Origin: Croceicoccus sp. YJ47
GTDB taxonomy: Bacteria > Pseudomonadota > Alphaproteobacteria > Sphingomonadales > Sphingomonadaceae
DNA: 64,000 nucleotides
Assembly (NCBI RefSeq): GCF_016745095.1
Contig: NZ_CP067087.1
Span: forward strand, 2,406,501-2,470,500
Reading direction: 5' to 3'
Positions within the stretch are counted from its first letter, which is position 1; every line of letters starts with the position of its first letter. Shown piece after piece: positions 32,560 through 43,078 of this stretch. Made by a program: the position numbers and the translations under genes. The notes beneath the pieces were generated by a model. That model did no database searches and was not told where the DNA came from. It was given only the letters and a program-made list of their open reading frames with translations.

Positions 32560-33450
32560 TCAGGCCATTTCCTTCAGCAGAGCGTCGAGCGTCTCGCCGA
32601 GCTTGGACGGGGAAGGCGAAACGCGGATGCCCGCATCCTCCATCGCCGCGATCTTGTCGTCGGCGCCGCCCTGGCCGCCCGAAACGATGGCGCCCGCATG
32701 GCCCATGCGCCGGCCCGGAGGCGCGGTGCGGCCCGCGATGAAGCCGACCATCGGCTTCTTGCGGCCCTTGGCGGCCTCGTCCTTGATGAACTGCGCGGCC
32801 TCTTCCTCGGCGCTGCCGCCGATCTCGCCGATCATGATGATCGACTTGGTCTCGTCGTCGGACAGGAACAGGTCGAGCACGTCGATGAAATTCGTGCCGT
32901 TGACGGGGTCGCCGCCAATGCCGACCGCGGTCGTCTGACCAAGGCCCACGGCGGTCGTCTGATGCACCGCTTCATAGGTGAGCGTGCCCGAACGCGACAC
33001 GACGCCGACGCTGCCCTTCTTGAAGATGGAGCCGGGCATGATGCCGATCTTGCACTCGCCGGGGGTCAGCACGCCGGGGCAGTTCGGCCCGATGAGGCGC
33101 GACTTGCTGCCTTCCAGTGCACGCTTCACCCGCACCATGTCGAGCACGGGGATACCCTCGGTAATCGCCACGATCAGTTCCATCTCGGCGTCGATCGCCT
33201 CGAGAATGGAGTCGGCGGCGAACGGCGGCGGCACGTAGATGCACGATGCGGTCGCGCCGGTTTCGGCCTTCGCCTCGGCGACGGTGTTGAAATTGGGCAG
33301 GCCGATATGCGTCGTGCCGCCCTTGCCCGGCGTCACGCCCGCGACCATCTGCGTCCCGTAATCCAGCGCCTGCTGCGTGTGGAACGTGCCGGTCGAACCG
33401 GTCATCCCCTGCGTGATGACCTTGGTATTCTTGTCTACGAGAATGCTCAT
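32560..33450 (-). CDS. sucD: Succinyl-CoA ligase subunit alpha
   Basis: 296 residues. With the beta subunit it converts succinyl-CoA to succinate while making ATP or GTP. The N-terminal CoA-binding Rossmann domain ([20 protein letters not shown]), [20 protein letters not shown] and the phospho-histidine loop ([14 protein letters not shown]) are intact. The partner gene sucC, usually directly upstream, is not between mdh and sucD and must lie elsewhere. Confidence 0.97.
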   Translation of the reverse strand: MSILVDKNTKVITQGMTGSTGTFHTQQALDYGTQMVAGVTPGKGGTTHIGLPNFNTVAEAKAETGATASCIYVPPPFAADSILEAIDAEMELIVAITEGIPVLDMVRVKRALEGSKSRLIGPNCPGVLTPGECKIGIMPGSIFKKGSVGVVSRSGTLTYEAVHQTTAVGLGQTTAVGIGGDPVNGTNFIDVLDLFLSDDETKSIIMIGEIGGSAEEEAAQFIKDEAAKGRKKPMVGFIAGRTAPPGRRMGHAGAIVSGGQGGADDKIAAMEDAGIRVSPSPSKLGETLDALLKEMA

Positions 33451-33483
33451 CTCGATCTCCTCTTGATTGACAGGCGGCCGGGC

Positions 33484-34988
<1,505 letters not shown>

Positions 34989-35125
34989 TCGAACCCCGTT
35001 TCCAGCGTTTCATCCGGCACCCCCGCGCCGCAATCGCCCCATCGCGCATAGCGGCGGCCACAACGCAAACCGGACCGGCGCGGGTTGCCCCGGCTGGTCC
35101 GATCTTACGTCACCAGATTCGGGAA

Positions 35126-37354
35126 TCAGCCGGTTTCGTCGGCATTCGTCGGTTCGGAATCGCCCGGAATGAAACCGCGCGCCTCCAGCATCGGCTCCAC
35201 CCGCGGGTCATGCCCGGTCAGCGTGCGAAACGCCGTCCCGTAATCGAGCGTCCCACCGCGCGACAGCACCACATCGCGATACCGATCGCCATTCGCGCGG
35301 GTCATGCCGCCATTGGCGTCGAACCAGGTGCCGACATCGTGATACAGCATCTCGGTCCACAGATAGGCGTGATAGCCGGCTGAGTAGGAGCTGCCCCCGA
35401 ACACGTGCCGGAAATAGGGCGAGCTATAACGCGGCGGCACCATGCCGGTATTCAGCCCGGTATCGGCCAGCGCGCGCGTCTGGAACGCGGCCACGCCGGT
35501 CGGCACCTGCGCCGGGGTCAACGTGTGCCACGACATGTCCATCATCGCCGCGGCGAGCGTCTCGCCAAGGGCAAAGCCCTGGTTGAATTTCGCCGCCGCG
35601 TCGATCTTGTCCATCAACTGCTGCGGGATCTGCTCACCCGTGCGGTAATGCTTGGCATAATTGGCCAGCACGCGCGGCTCGCTCGCCCATTTCTCGTTCA
35701 TCTGCGACGGGAATTCGACGAAATCGCGCGCGACCGCCGTGCCCGACATCGATGCATATTCCTGATCCGCGAAGAAGCCGTGCAGGGCATGGCCGAATTC
35801 GTGGAACATCGTCGTGGTTTCATCGAAGGTCAGCAGCGTCGGCTCACCCGCGCCGGGCTTCGGGATGTTGAGCACGTTGTAGATGACCGGCTTCGTGCCG
35901 TCGCGATGCGACTGATCGACGAAGTTCGACATCCACGCCCCGCCGCGCTTGCTCTCGCGCTGATACGGATCGAAATAGAACAGGCCCAGCTCCGACCCGT
36001 CGCGGTCGAACACCGTATAGGTGGTGACATCGGGGTGATAGACGGGAATGTCGTCGCGCTTTGCAAAGGTCAGGCCGTAAAGCTGGTTCGCGGCATAGAA
36101 CACCCCGTTTTCGAGCACGTTGTTCATCTCGAAATACGGTTTGATCTCATCCTCGTCGAGATCGTATTCCGCCTTGCGCACCTTCTCCGCGTAATAGCTC
36201 CAGTCCCACGGCTGCACCGTGAAATCGCCGCCCTCGGCACGGATCATCGCGTTCAGCTTGGCGGCTTCGCGCGTCTGCGCCTGCGCCGTGGCGGGGGCGA
36301 GGCCGCGCATGAATTCGATCGCCGCATCGGGGCTTTCGATCATGCGGTCGTACATCTGCCATTCGGCGAAATTGTCCTCGCCGAACAGCGCCGCTTTCTC
36401 GGCGCGGAGCTTGACGAGTTCGAGGACGATTCCGTTGGTGTCGTCCTCACCGCCCTGCGAATTGCGCGTCAGGCTGGCCTCGAACAGGCGGCGGCGCGTT
36501 TCCCGATTGTCGAGGCTGGAGAGCAGCGGCTGCTGCGTCGTGTTCTGTAGCACCAGCGCATATTGCCCGGCCTTGCCCCGCGACGACGCCGCATCGGCCG
36601 CGGCCTCGATCTGCGCATCGGTCAACCCGGCGAGCATCGCCCGGTCCGCCACGATCAGCGCGGCATCATTGGTGCCTGCGGTGACCTTCTGCCCGAACTG
36701 CGTGGTGAGCGTCGACATGCGCGTGTTGAGATCGCGCAGGCGGGCCTTGTCCGCATCGGACAGGTTGGCGCCGGCATGGACGAACTGCTTGTACGTTTCT
36801 TCGAGCAGGGCGGCATCGTCGACTGTCATGCTCATCGCGGCGCGATTGTCGTAAACCGCCTTCACCCGCGCGAACAGAGGCGCGTTGAGGTAGATCGCAT
36901 CCGAATGCGACGCCATCTCGGGGCTGATCTCGGTTTCGACGGCGTCCAGCGTGTCGTTCGTATTGGCCCCCGTCACGGCATAGAATGCCCGCGCCGCACG
37001 GCCCAGCAACTGGCCCGACGCGTCGAGTGCCACGATCGTGTTGGCAAAGGTCGGCGCCGCCGGATTATTGGCGATGGCCGCGACCTCGGCTTTTTGAATC
37101 GCCATGCCCTGACGCATCGCGGGCAGGTAATCGCTGTCCTCGATCGCGGTGAAATCGGGCGCGTGAAAGGGCAGGTCGGACGGGGCGGCGAACACGCCGG
37201 TCGCCTGCGGGACCGCGCTCATGTCCGGCATGCCGCCGCTTCCCGGAAGCGCCGCGGCGCCGGTCGCCGGGGTCATTGCGTCATTGTCCATCGTCGCGCA
37301 TCCCCCAAGGGTCAGCGCAAAAGCTGCGCTCGCCAGTAATCCTGTCCGCGTCAA
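35126..37354 (-). CDS. M3 family metallopeptidase lipoprotein (Dcp-like)
   Basis: 742 residues. A zinc peptidase of the oligopeptidase A / dipeptidyl carboxypeptidase group; the HEFGH motif is at about 518-522 (MFHEFGHALHGFF), followed by the typical EFPSQMNEKWA, which carries the third ligand. The N-terminus is a lipoprotein signal, MTRTGLLASAAFALTLGGC, so the enzyme is anchored in the periplasm, unlike cytosolic Dcp of E. coli. I choose the TTG at 37354 because AGGAGG stands at the correct distance before it and the Arg-containing signal starts there. An ATG seven codons upstream has that AGGAGG inside its coding part. Confidence 0.88.
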   Translation of the reverse strand: MTRTGLLASAAFALTLGGCATMDNDAMTPATGAAALPGSGGMPDMSAVPQATGVFAAPSDLPFHAPDFTAIEDSDYLPAMRQGMAIQKAEVAAIANNPAAPTFANTIVALDASGQLLGRAARAFYAVTGANTNDTLDAVETEISPEMASHSDAIYLNAPLFARVKAVYDNRAAMSMTVDDAALLEETYKQFVHAGANLSDADKARLRDLNTRMSTLTTQFGQKVTAGTNDAALIVADRAMLAGLTDAQIEAAADAASSRGKAGQYALVLQNTTQQPLLSSLDNRETRRRLFEASLTRNSQGGEDDTNGIVLELVKLRAEKAALFGEDNFAEWQMYDRMIESPDAAIEFMRGLAPATAQAQTREAAKLNAMIRAEGGDFTVQPWDWSYYAEKVRKAEYDLDEDEIKPYFEMNNVLENGVFYAANQLYGLTFAKRDDIPVYHPDVTTYTVFDRDGSELGLFYFDPYQRESKRGGAWMSNFVDQSHRDGTKPVIYNVLNIPKPGAGEPTLLTFDETTTMFHEFGHALHGFFADQEYASMSGTAVARDFVEFPSQMNEKWASEPRVLANYAKHYRTGEQIPQQLMDKIDAAAKFNQGFALGETLAAAMMDMSWHTLTPAQVPTGVAAFQTRALADTGLNTGMVPPRYSSPYFRHVFGGSSYSAGYHAYLWTEMLYHDVGTWFDANGGMTRANGDRYRDVVLSRGGTLDYGTAFRTLTGHDPRVEPMLEARGFIPGDSEPTNADETG

Positions 37355-37489
37355 ATCGTTCCTCCTGTCAAACATGTACGACGTGATAACGCCTCATGGT
37401 TGAACCGGACATTGATAGCAAATGAAACGACCGCCACCCTTTCATGAAAAGGGGGCGGCCGTGTCATGGCCGAACCGGCCTACAATGGT

Positions 37490-39622
37490 TCAGAACGCAA
37501 ATCCCGCGCCGGTCGAAACCCCTGCATATCCCTTCGTATCGATCGAGCCATTGAGCTTGAAGACGGTTCGCCCCTCGTTCGCGGCGAGCGATGCGCCGAT
37601 GGCGAAGGCGGTCTGTCCCCTGAAATGCCCGACCGCGCCGGCGATCATGCGCGTGCCGGCCTCGACGACCTGCGGCAATCCGGCCATGGCCATCGCCCCG
37701 GCGGTCCCGGCAAAGCTTTCCTTGCGCGCCTCGCGAAGGTCGTAATCGAGCGCGGCGAACCGTGCATCGGTGTAATCGAGAGCCTCGGTCAGCCGTGCAT
37801 CGGCATAGGCCATGGTTCCGGCCATCGCGGCCTCCATCTGGCCGACATTCACCGCATCATTGGCCAGCGTCCCGTTCGCGACATTGTGAAGCGCGACCGG
37901 CGCCGTATCGTCCGCACCGACCAGCGTGACATCGTTGGTGATGGTACCGCCGTTCGACACGGCCTACTGGTCCGCGTTCGAATATTGCACGGCCACGACC
38001 GTGCTTCCGCGAAGGCTGGTCGAAATGTCGTCGATGTCGGTGCGATTGGCCGCGACCGCCGCATTCGTGGCGGCAAGCTGTGCACCGTTCACCGCATCGG
38101 TCGAGCCGGAAGAGACGTCGCCCGCGGCCACGTCCGTGACCCGGACCGTCTCGCCATCCGCCGCGATGAAGGCGACCGTATTGGTCGGCACATCGCTGCG
38201 CACCGTATCGTCGGCGTCCGATACATAGGTCACCGGAACCGTGTCGAGCTGCCCCTCGATCCGCTCGATATTGGTGGTGTTGCTGGCGATGCGGACATCC
38301 ATCGCTGCTGCATCGTCGCCCTGATCCTCCACGATCTGCTCCAGGTTCTCCACCATGGTGGTGTTCTCAGTGACGGTCTCGACGATCTCGTTGATGACCA
38401 CGACATCGCCGTCCTCGCCGACGACGCCCGGTTCGGCATTCAAAAGCTGGCTGATCTGCGTCTGAAGGTTGGTGATGGTCGTGTTGGCGGTCGACACCCT
38501 CTGATCGATCGCGTTGACGGTCTGCACGATCTGATCGAATTGTGCATCGGAGCCACCGCCGCCACCGCCGCCGCCGCCGCCGGCCGCGATATTGTCGATC
38601 CGCGTCCCGAGGTTGGCAATGTCGATCGAATTGGCCGCGACCTGCACGTTCGTATCCGAAATTCGCGTATCGAGATTGGCGATGGCGGACGTATTGCCCG
38701 CAACGTCCTGGTTCGTGGCGAAGAGTTGCGCGCCGTTGATGGCGTCGCTGCTGCCGGCCGCGATGGCGCCGCTCGCCACATTCGTGATCCGCGTTCCGCC
38801 CGAACCGGCCAGCGTGACGAGCGTGTTTTGTGCGCTGTCATATTGCACCGCGCGCGTATCGACGCCCGCAATCGCGTCGAGCGCACCCTGAACCTGACCG
38901 ACCGTCGCGACGTCGCTCGCCTGCGTTCCAGGGGCGACATTCGTGATCTGCCGCTCCGCGCCCGGCGCGCCGACGGAAAACTCGCCGACCGAACTCTGCG
39001 TTCCGGCAAGCCCGTCGACGGTATAGCCGGTCAGCGCCCCGCGTGATGCGACCGCGCCGCTGCCGATGGCGACGCTGTTCGCGGCATCCGCGTCGGCGCC
39101 CGTACCGATGGCGATCGCCCCGCCTGCGCCAGACGCGGTCCGCGCACCATTCCCGAACGCAATCGCGTCGAGCGCGCCGGCCGAGGCGGGCCGCCCGTTC
39201 GCGCCGAGCCCGGTAATCGCATTGCCGCCGATCGCGATCCCGCCCTGCGCGTTGAGCGAGAGGCTGTCCGCCGCAAGATCGCAATCGCCCGGCCCCACGA
39301 TCTGCCCGTCGCTGTCGAGCACGGTCACCGCAATGGGATCGCCGTTGCGCGCATCGTCGAGCGCATCCGAAAGGCCAAGATCCACCACGCCGAGCGTAAG
39401 ACCGCCGAGCACCGATTCCAGATTTCCGATCACCGGTTGATTGACCGTCGCGATGACATCGGTGACGAGCGAAGGATCAAGTTGAATACCGGAGCAGACA
39501 TCGACCACCGGAGTAATAGTCTGTGCCCGCGAATTCTGTGAAAATAAGAACGATGAGGAAAATAGAACCGCCGCACTAGAGATAATAGCCGGAATTCCCG
39601 TAAAGCTTGAGCCAGAATACAT
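37490..39622 (-). pseudogene. YadA-like trimeric autotransporter adhesin, in-frame TAG before the anchor
   Basis: 711 codons if the stop at 37964-37966 is ignored. After a signal peptide (ending SQNSRA) come head repeats (AIAIGTGADADAANSVAIGSGA), several neck modules (NVASGAIAAGSSDAINGAQL; DVAAGDVSSGSTDAVNGAQL), a ten-glycine run near 38553-38582, coiled-coil stalk (NTTITNLQTQISQLL) and the C-terminal four-strand anchor (AMAMAGLPQVVEAGTRMIAGAVG ... TGAGFAF) ending in Phe. Such proteins form trimers that attach cells to surfaces. The TAG sits between QYSNADQ and AVSNGGTITND in the same frame; without the last 157 codons the protein could not be inserted in the outer membrane. Either a base error or a real loss of surface display. 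Confidence 0.85.
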
Positions 39623-39973
39623 ATCGCACCTATGACAAATCGGGTTGCGTCCCTTTCATTCGATTGATGCGATGGGATCATTGTTCTTTGGACGAGAAAA
39701 GAATTTTTCTATCCAAAATCGGACTATCTATCTGATTTGTTGGTAAATTTTTACTTTACGACAATTCACGGACATTCCGCGGTGCGCAAATTAAGCCGCC
39801 TGGTAAAATGCAGGGTTTTCAAACAATTGACGCCGACTCGCCCGTCACGGTAGGGATGTCCCACGACAGGGCGCAAAAAATCCGTTCGCGGACCGGATAA
39901 GCCGGGGGCCACGGGCGGGTCATGCCGATTGCGCCGCGAATCCAATGCCCGATCCGCCTGCGCGCCACGCGTG
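39623..39973. promoter_or_regulatory. AT-rich upstream region of the adhesin gene
   Basis: About 350 bases without a supportable gene. The 39640-39775 part is far richer in A and T than its surroundings. It contains short palindromes at 39695-39710 (AGAAAA / TTTTCT) and 39743-39754 (GTAAA / TTTAC) and T/A tracts typical for H-NS/MucR-like silencing or for a regulated promoter. Individual -35/-10 boxes could not be fixed. Confidence 0.45.
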
Positions 39974-40507
39974 TCACCGCATCGGGTAGGACACCGCCGG
40001 CTCGTAATGCGATCCGCCGCGACTGAGATGGCTTTCATAAAGGACGAAGCGATCCACCTCGAACTGCGGCGTGCGGAGCGTGGCATGCGCGCGCAGGAAA
40101 TCGCCGATCGAACCGCTCGCCAAATTCAGCCGGGCCAGCGTCACATGCGGCATGAAGCGCCGCGTCTCCGGCTCGCACCCCGCCGCGCGGCACGCCTGCT
40201 CGACCTTGCGCTGTAATGTGAGCAGCGGGTCGCAACGTGGCACCCCCGCCCACACCGCCGTCGCCCGCCCCTTGCGCGCGAAATGGCCGATCCCCTCGAA
40301 ACGCAGCGGAAAGGCGTCCTGCACCACGCGGGAGAGCGCATCGGCGACATCATTGGCAAGCGGGCGGTCCACCTCGCCGATAAAGCGCAGCGTGAGATGC
40401 AATTGCGCATCCGATTGCCAGCGCGCATTCTCGATCCCGTCCATCGTATCGATCAGCGCATCGCCAATCGCTTCGGGCAGGGGGATGCCGACGAAAAGCC
40501 TGTGCAC
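39974..40507 (-). CDS. thpR: RNA 2',3'-cyclic phosphodiesterase (2'-5' RNA ligase family)
   Basis: 177 residues from a GTG at 40507 (VHRLFVGIPLPEAI). Two HxTx motifs, HLTLRFIGE and HVTLARL, form the 2H-phosphoesterase active site. Family members open 2',3'-cyclic phosphates on RNA and in vitro ligate tRNA halves. The frame is open upstream, but similarity begins at the GTG, which lies eight bases after the stop of the von Willebrand gene; the two are probably co-transcribed. Confidence 0.85.
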   Translation of the reverse strand: MHRLFVGIPLPEAIGDALIDTMDGIENARWQSDAQLHLTLRFIGEVDRPLANDVADALSRVVQDAFPLRFEGIGHFARKGRATAVWAGVPRCDPLLTLQRKVEQACRAAGCEPETRRFMPHVTLARLNLASGSIGDFLRAHATLRTPQFEVDRFVLYESHLSRGGSHYEPAVSYPMR

Positions 40508-40515
40508 GGCGGCCG

Positions 40516-42339
40516 CTACGGCGCGGAATCGCCGCGCATCAACCCGGCGGCCCGCGCGGCGAGATCGGCAAATTCCGCGCGAAGCGGGCCGGTGCCCCCC
40601 TGCGTCCGGGCCAGCGCGGCGCTGTCGTCCAATGTCCACGCGCCCAGCCTGTCATCCCCGCGCAGGGCCTGCCCATATCCCGCCACGGCAAGCGCGAAGG
40701 CCATGTCCCCGCGCGCCGGTTCCGCATCCGCGATCATGCCCGCGGGGACCGCCCGTTCGATCAACATGGACCGCGCACCCTCCGGCAATTTATACCGCAG
40801 ACGCACCACCGCCATCTCGCCCGACCGGTCGCCGCGCGCGATGGGGCGCGCATTGGCCTCGTACCGGCGTTCGGGAAACCATCCCTTCGCACCCGCCGGG
40901 ACGATCTCGTAAAGCGCGGTCACCTGGTGGCCCGCGCCGATCTCGCCCGCATCGACCCGGTCATTGGCGAAATCCTGTTCGGCGAGCGCCCGGTTTTCAT
41001 AGCCGATGAGGCGATATTCGGCGACATGGGCCGGGTTGAACTCGACCTGTATCTTCACATCCTTTGCAATGGTGACGAGCGTCGCGGCCAGTTCCTCGTC
41101 CAGCACCTTGGCCGCTTCCTCCGCGCGGTCGATATAGAAATAATTGCCGTTCCCGTGGTCGGCGATCTGTTCCATCATCGCCTCGTTGTAATTGCCCGTG
41201 CCATAGCCCAACGTGGTGAGCGAAATGCCGCCCTCCCGCTCGCGCTCCACCATGTCGATCAGCGCATCCGTATCGGTCAGGCCGACATTGAAATCGCCAT
41301 CGGTGGCCAGCATGATGCGATTGACCTCGCCCGCGCGATAGTTCTGCCGCGCCAGATCATAGGCGAGTTCGATCGCCGCGCCCCCCGCCGTCGACCCGCC
41401 TGCCGACAACCCGGCAATCGCGTTCATCACCGCAGGCTTGTCGTTCGTGGGTTTGAGAGCGACGCGCGTTTGGCCCGAATAGGTCACGATGCTCACCCGG
41501 TCGTCGGGGCGCAAACGCTCCGCCGTCAGGGCCAGCGAACATTGCACCAGCGGCAGCTTGTTCCGCGTCGCCATGGAACCCGACACATCGACGAGGAAAA
41601 CGAGATTGACTGGCCCGCGCGTCTCCCGGTGCGGCGCCGCGCTCGACAACCCGATGCGCAGCACGCGCGTCTCCGCATTCCACGGCGTTCGCGCCATGTC
41701 GGCGGAAATGGTGAAGGGCGGCCCGTCCGCGCCCGGCGCGGGATAGGCGTAGCGGAAATAGTTGAGCATCTCCTCGGTCCGCACCGCGGCTTGCGGCGGC
41801 AGGTCGCCGTCCCCGATCATGCGCCGCACATTGGCGTAGCTGCCGGTGTCGACATCCACCGCGAAGGTGGACACCGGCGCCTCGGCAACGCGCTGCACAT
41901 CGGCGACCTCCTCGCCGGCATAGCGTTCGCGGCTCTGCGCCGCGGGGGCGTAGCCGATCTGCGGCTGGACCATTGGCGCGGCGCTGGCCAGCGGCGGTGG
42001 CGGTGGCGGTGGAGGCGGGGGAGGCGGCGGCGACCCGGCGGTCCGGTTTACAGGCGGCGCGCCCGGCGCGGGCCTGACCCTTGCGCCCGTGAGCACGATC
42101 TCTTCCGTGTCCTCCCCCGGATCGAGGAACGGCGCACAGATGCGCGCGGCCGCCGTGTCCGCCGATGCCGCGCGCGACGGGGCGGCATCACCGCCCGGCG
42201 CGGCGGCGAACGGAACCTGCGGCGATGGCGGCGCCACGGGCGATGCGGGCGCAGGCGTTGCGGGCACGGGCGTCGTCGCGCATCCACCCAGCGTCATCGC
42301 CATCGCGCCAAGCCAGAGCGCGTGTTTTCCTGCCATCAT
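40516..42339 (-). CDS. von Willebrand factor A domain lipoprotein (YfbK-like)
   Basis: 607 residues. A lipoprotein signal with lipobox LGGC (Cys20) is followed by a Pro/Ala-rich stretch and a run of 13 prolines (about 104-116). A conserved N-terminal segment (STFAVDVDTGSYANVRRMI ... RTEEMLNYF) leads into the vWA domain with the metal site DVSGS (residues 251-255) and DGDFNVG, and a C-terminal domain of the DUF3520 type. vWA domains bind protein partners through a metal ion; this family's role in the envelope is unknown. The start is the first of two ATGs at 42339, behind GGGAG. Upstream alternatives would displace the signal. Confidence 0.85.
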   Translation of the reverse strand: MMAGKHALWLGAMAMTLGGCATTPVPATPAPASPVAPPSPQVPFAAAPGGDAAPSRAASADTAAARICAPFLDPGEDTEEIVLTGARVRPAPGAPPVNRTAGSPPPPPPPPPPPPPLASAAPMVQPQIGYAPAAQSRERYAGEEVADVQRVAEAPVSTFAVDVDTGSYANVRRMIGDGDLPPQAAVRTEEMLNYFRYAYPAPGADGPPFTISADMARTPWNAETRVLRIGLSSAAPHRETRGPVNLVFLVDVSGSMATRNKLPLVQCSLALTAERLRPDDRVSIVTYSGQTRVALKPTNDKPAVMNAIAGLSAGGSTAGGAAIELAYDLARQNYRAGEVNRIMLATDGDFNVGLTDTDALIDMVEREREGGISLTTLGYGTGNYNEAMMEQIADHGNGNYFYIDRAEEAAKVLDEELAATLVTIAKDVKIQVEFNPAHVAEYRLIGYENRALAEQDFANDRVDAGEIGAGHQVTALYEIVPAGAKGWFPERRYEANARPIARGDRSGEMAVVRLRYKLPEGARSMLIERAVPAGMIADAEPARGDMAFALAVAGYGQALRGDDRLGAWTLDDSAALARTQGGTGPLRAEFADLAARAAGLMRGDSAP

Positions 42340-42399
42340 CGCGTATCTCCCATTCCGCGCGCCCATGCTGAACACCGGCGTTGCGGAGCGCAAGCGCGA

Positions 42400-42885
42400 T
42401 TATTGCGCGGCGTCCTGTTCCCCGCACCGGATATAGCGGCGCACATCCTCGCCATCGCCCGGGCGATAGCGCACCGTCCCGTCGCCGTTGAGGGCAAGAT
42501 AGATCGCGCGCGCATGCTCGTCCGGGCCGACCGTTTCGCGGAGCGTGACCGCAATGGCATCGCCGTCCACCTCGACATGGGTGATGGGGCCGCCCGTTTC
42601 GAAAAAACGCACGTCATCGCTCCGCAGGGTGACGGGTTCCTGCGTCGGAATGGCGGCAAAGCGGGGGCCGCAATCCTCGGCCTTTTGCGCATATTGGCCG
42701 CGAAACCGCTCGGGCACGTCTGTCATCGGTGCGGGCTGGCCGGGGGAAGGGGGCGCGGCGTCCGGCGCGTCCGGCGTGGTGGTTTCGCCGTCCTGCGCGG
42801 CGGTCTGCGTGGGCGGATCCGTATCATCCGCGGCGGGTGAGCAGGCGCAGACGAGCGCGGCGCACAGAAGGGGAGCGATTTTCAT
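42400..42885 (-). CDS. Putative small lipoprotein, unknown function
   Basis: 161 residues. MKIAPLLCAALVCACS is a lipoprotein-type signal. It is followed by an acidic, Thr/Pro/Asp-rich linker and a domain from about residue 60 (PERFRGQYAQKAEDCGPRF ... RYIRCGE) with two cysteines and a beta-rich pattern. It probably sits in the periplasm. It lies 60 bases upstream of the vWA lipoprotein gene, on the same strand, and divergent from uvrA. No family recognised. Confidence 0.65.
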   Translation of the reverse strand: MKIAPLLCAALVCACSPAADDTDPPTQTAAQDGETTTPDAPDAAPPSPGQPAPMTDVPERFRGQYAQKAEDCGPRFAAIPTQEPVTLRSDDVRFFETGGPITHVEVDGDAIAVTLRETVGPDEHARAIYLALNGDGTVRYRPGDGEDVRRYIRCGEQDAAQ

Positions 42886-43053
42886 GGGCGCATAACGACG
42901 GTCGGCGGATCCGGGTTCCGGCGCGGTGACGGCGCCACGCAACCCGTGCCCGCTCGGTTGCAATCGCGTGGCCCGCGCCCACATGGATGGCACATCATTT
43001 TCACCGACACGCCACGGCGCGGCGATTGCCCCCGACGCATGCTTGACTGGCGC

Positions 43054-43068
43054 GAACATTTGCGGAAC
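43054..43068. promoter_or_regulatory. SOS box (LexA site) of uvrA
   Basis: GAAC-N7-GAAC (GAACATTTGCGGAAC), the reverse complement of the alphaproteobacterial LexA consensus GTTC-N7-GTTC. It is exact at all eight positions and ends ten bases before the uvrA ATG. uvrA is a standard SOS gene, so damage-inducible control is very likely. Confidence 0.85.
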
Positions 43069-43078
43069 ACGACCTTTC

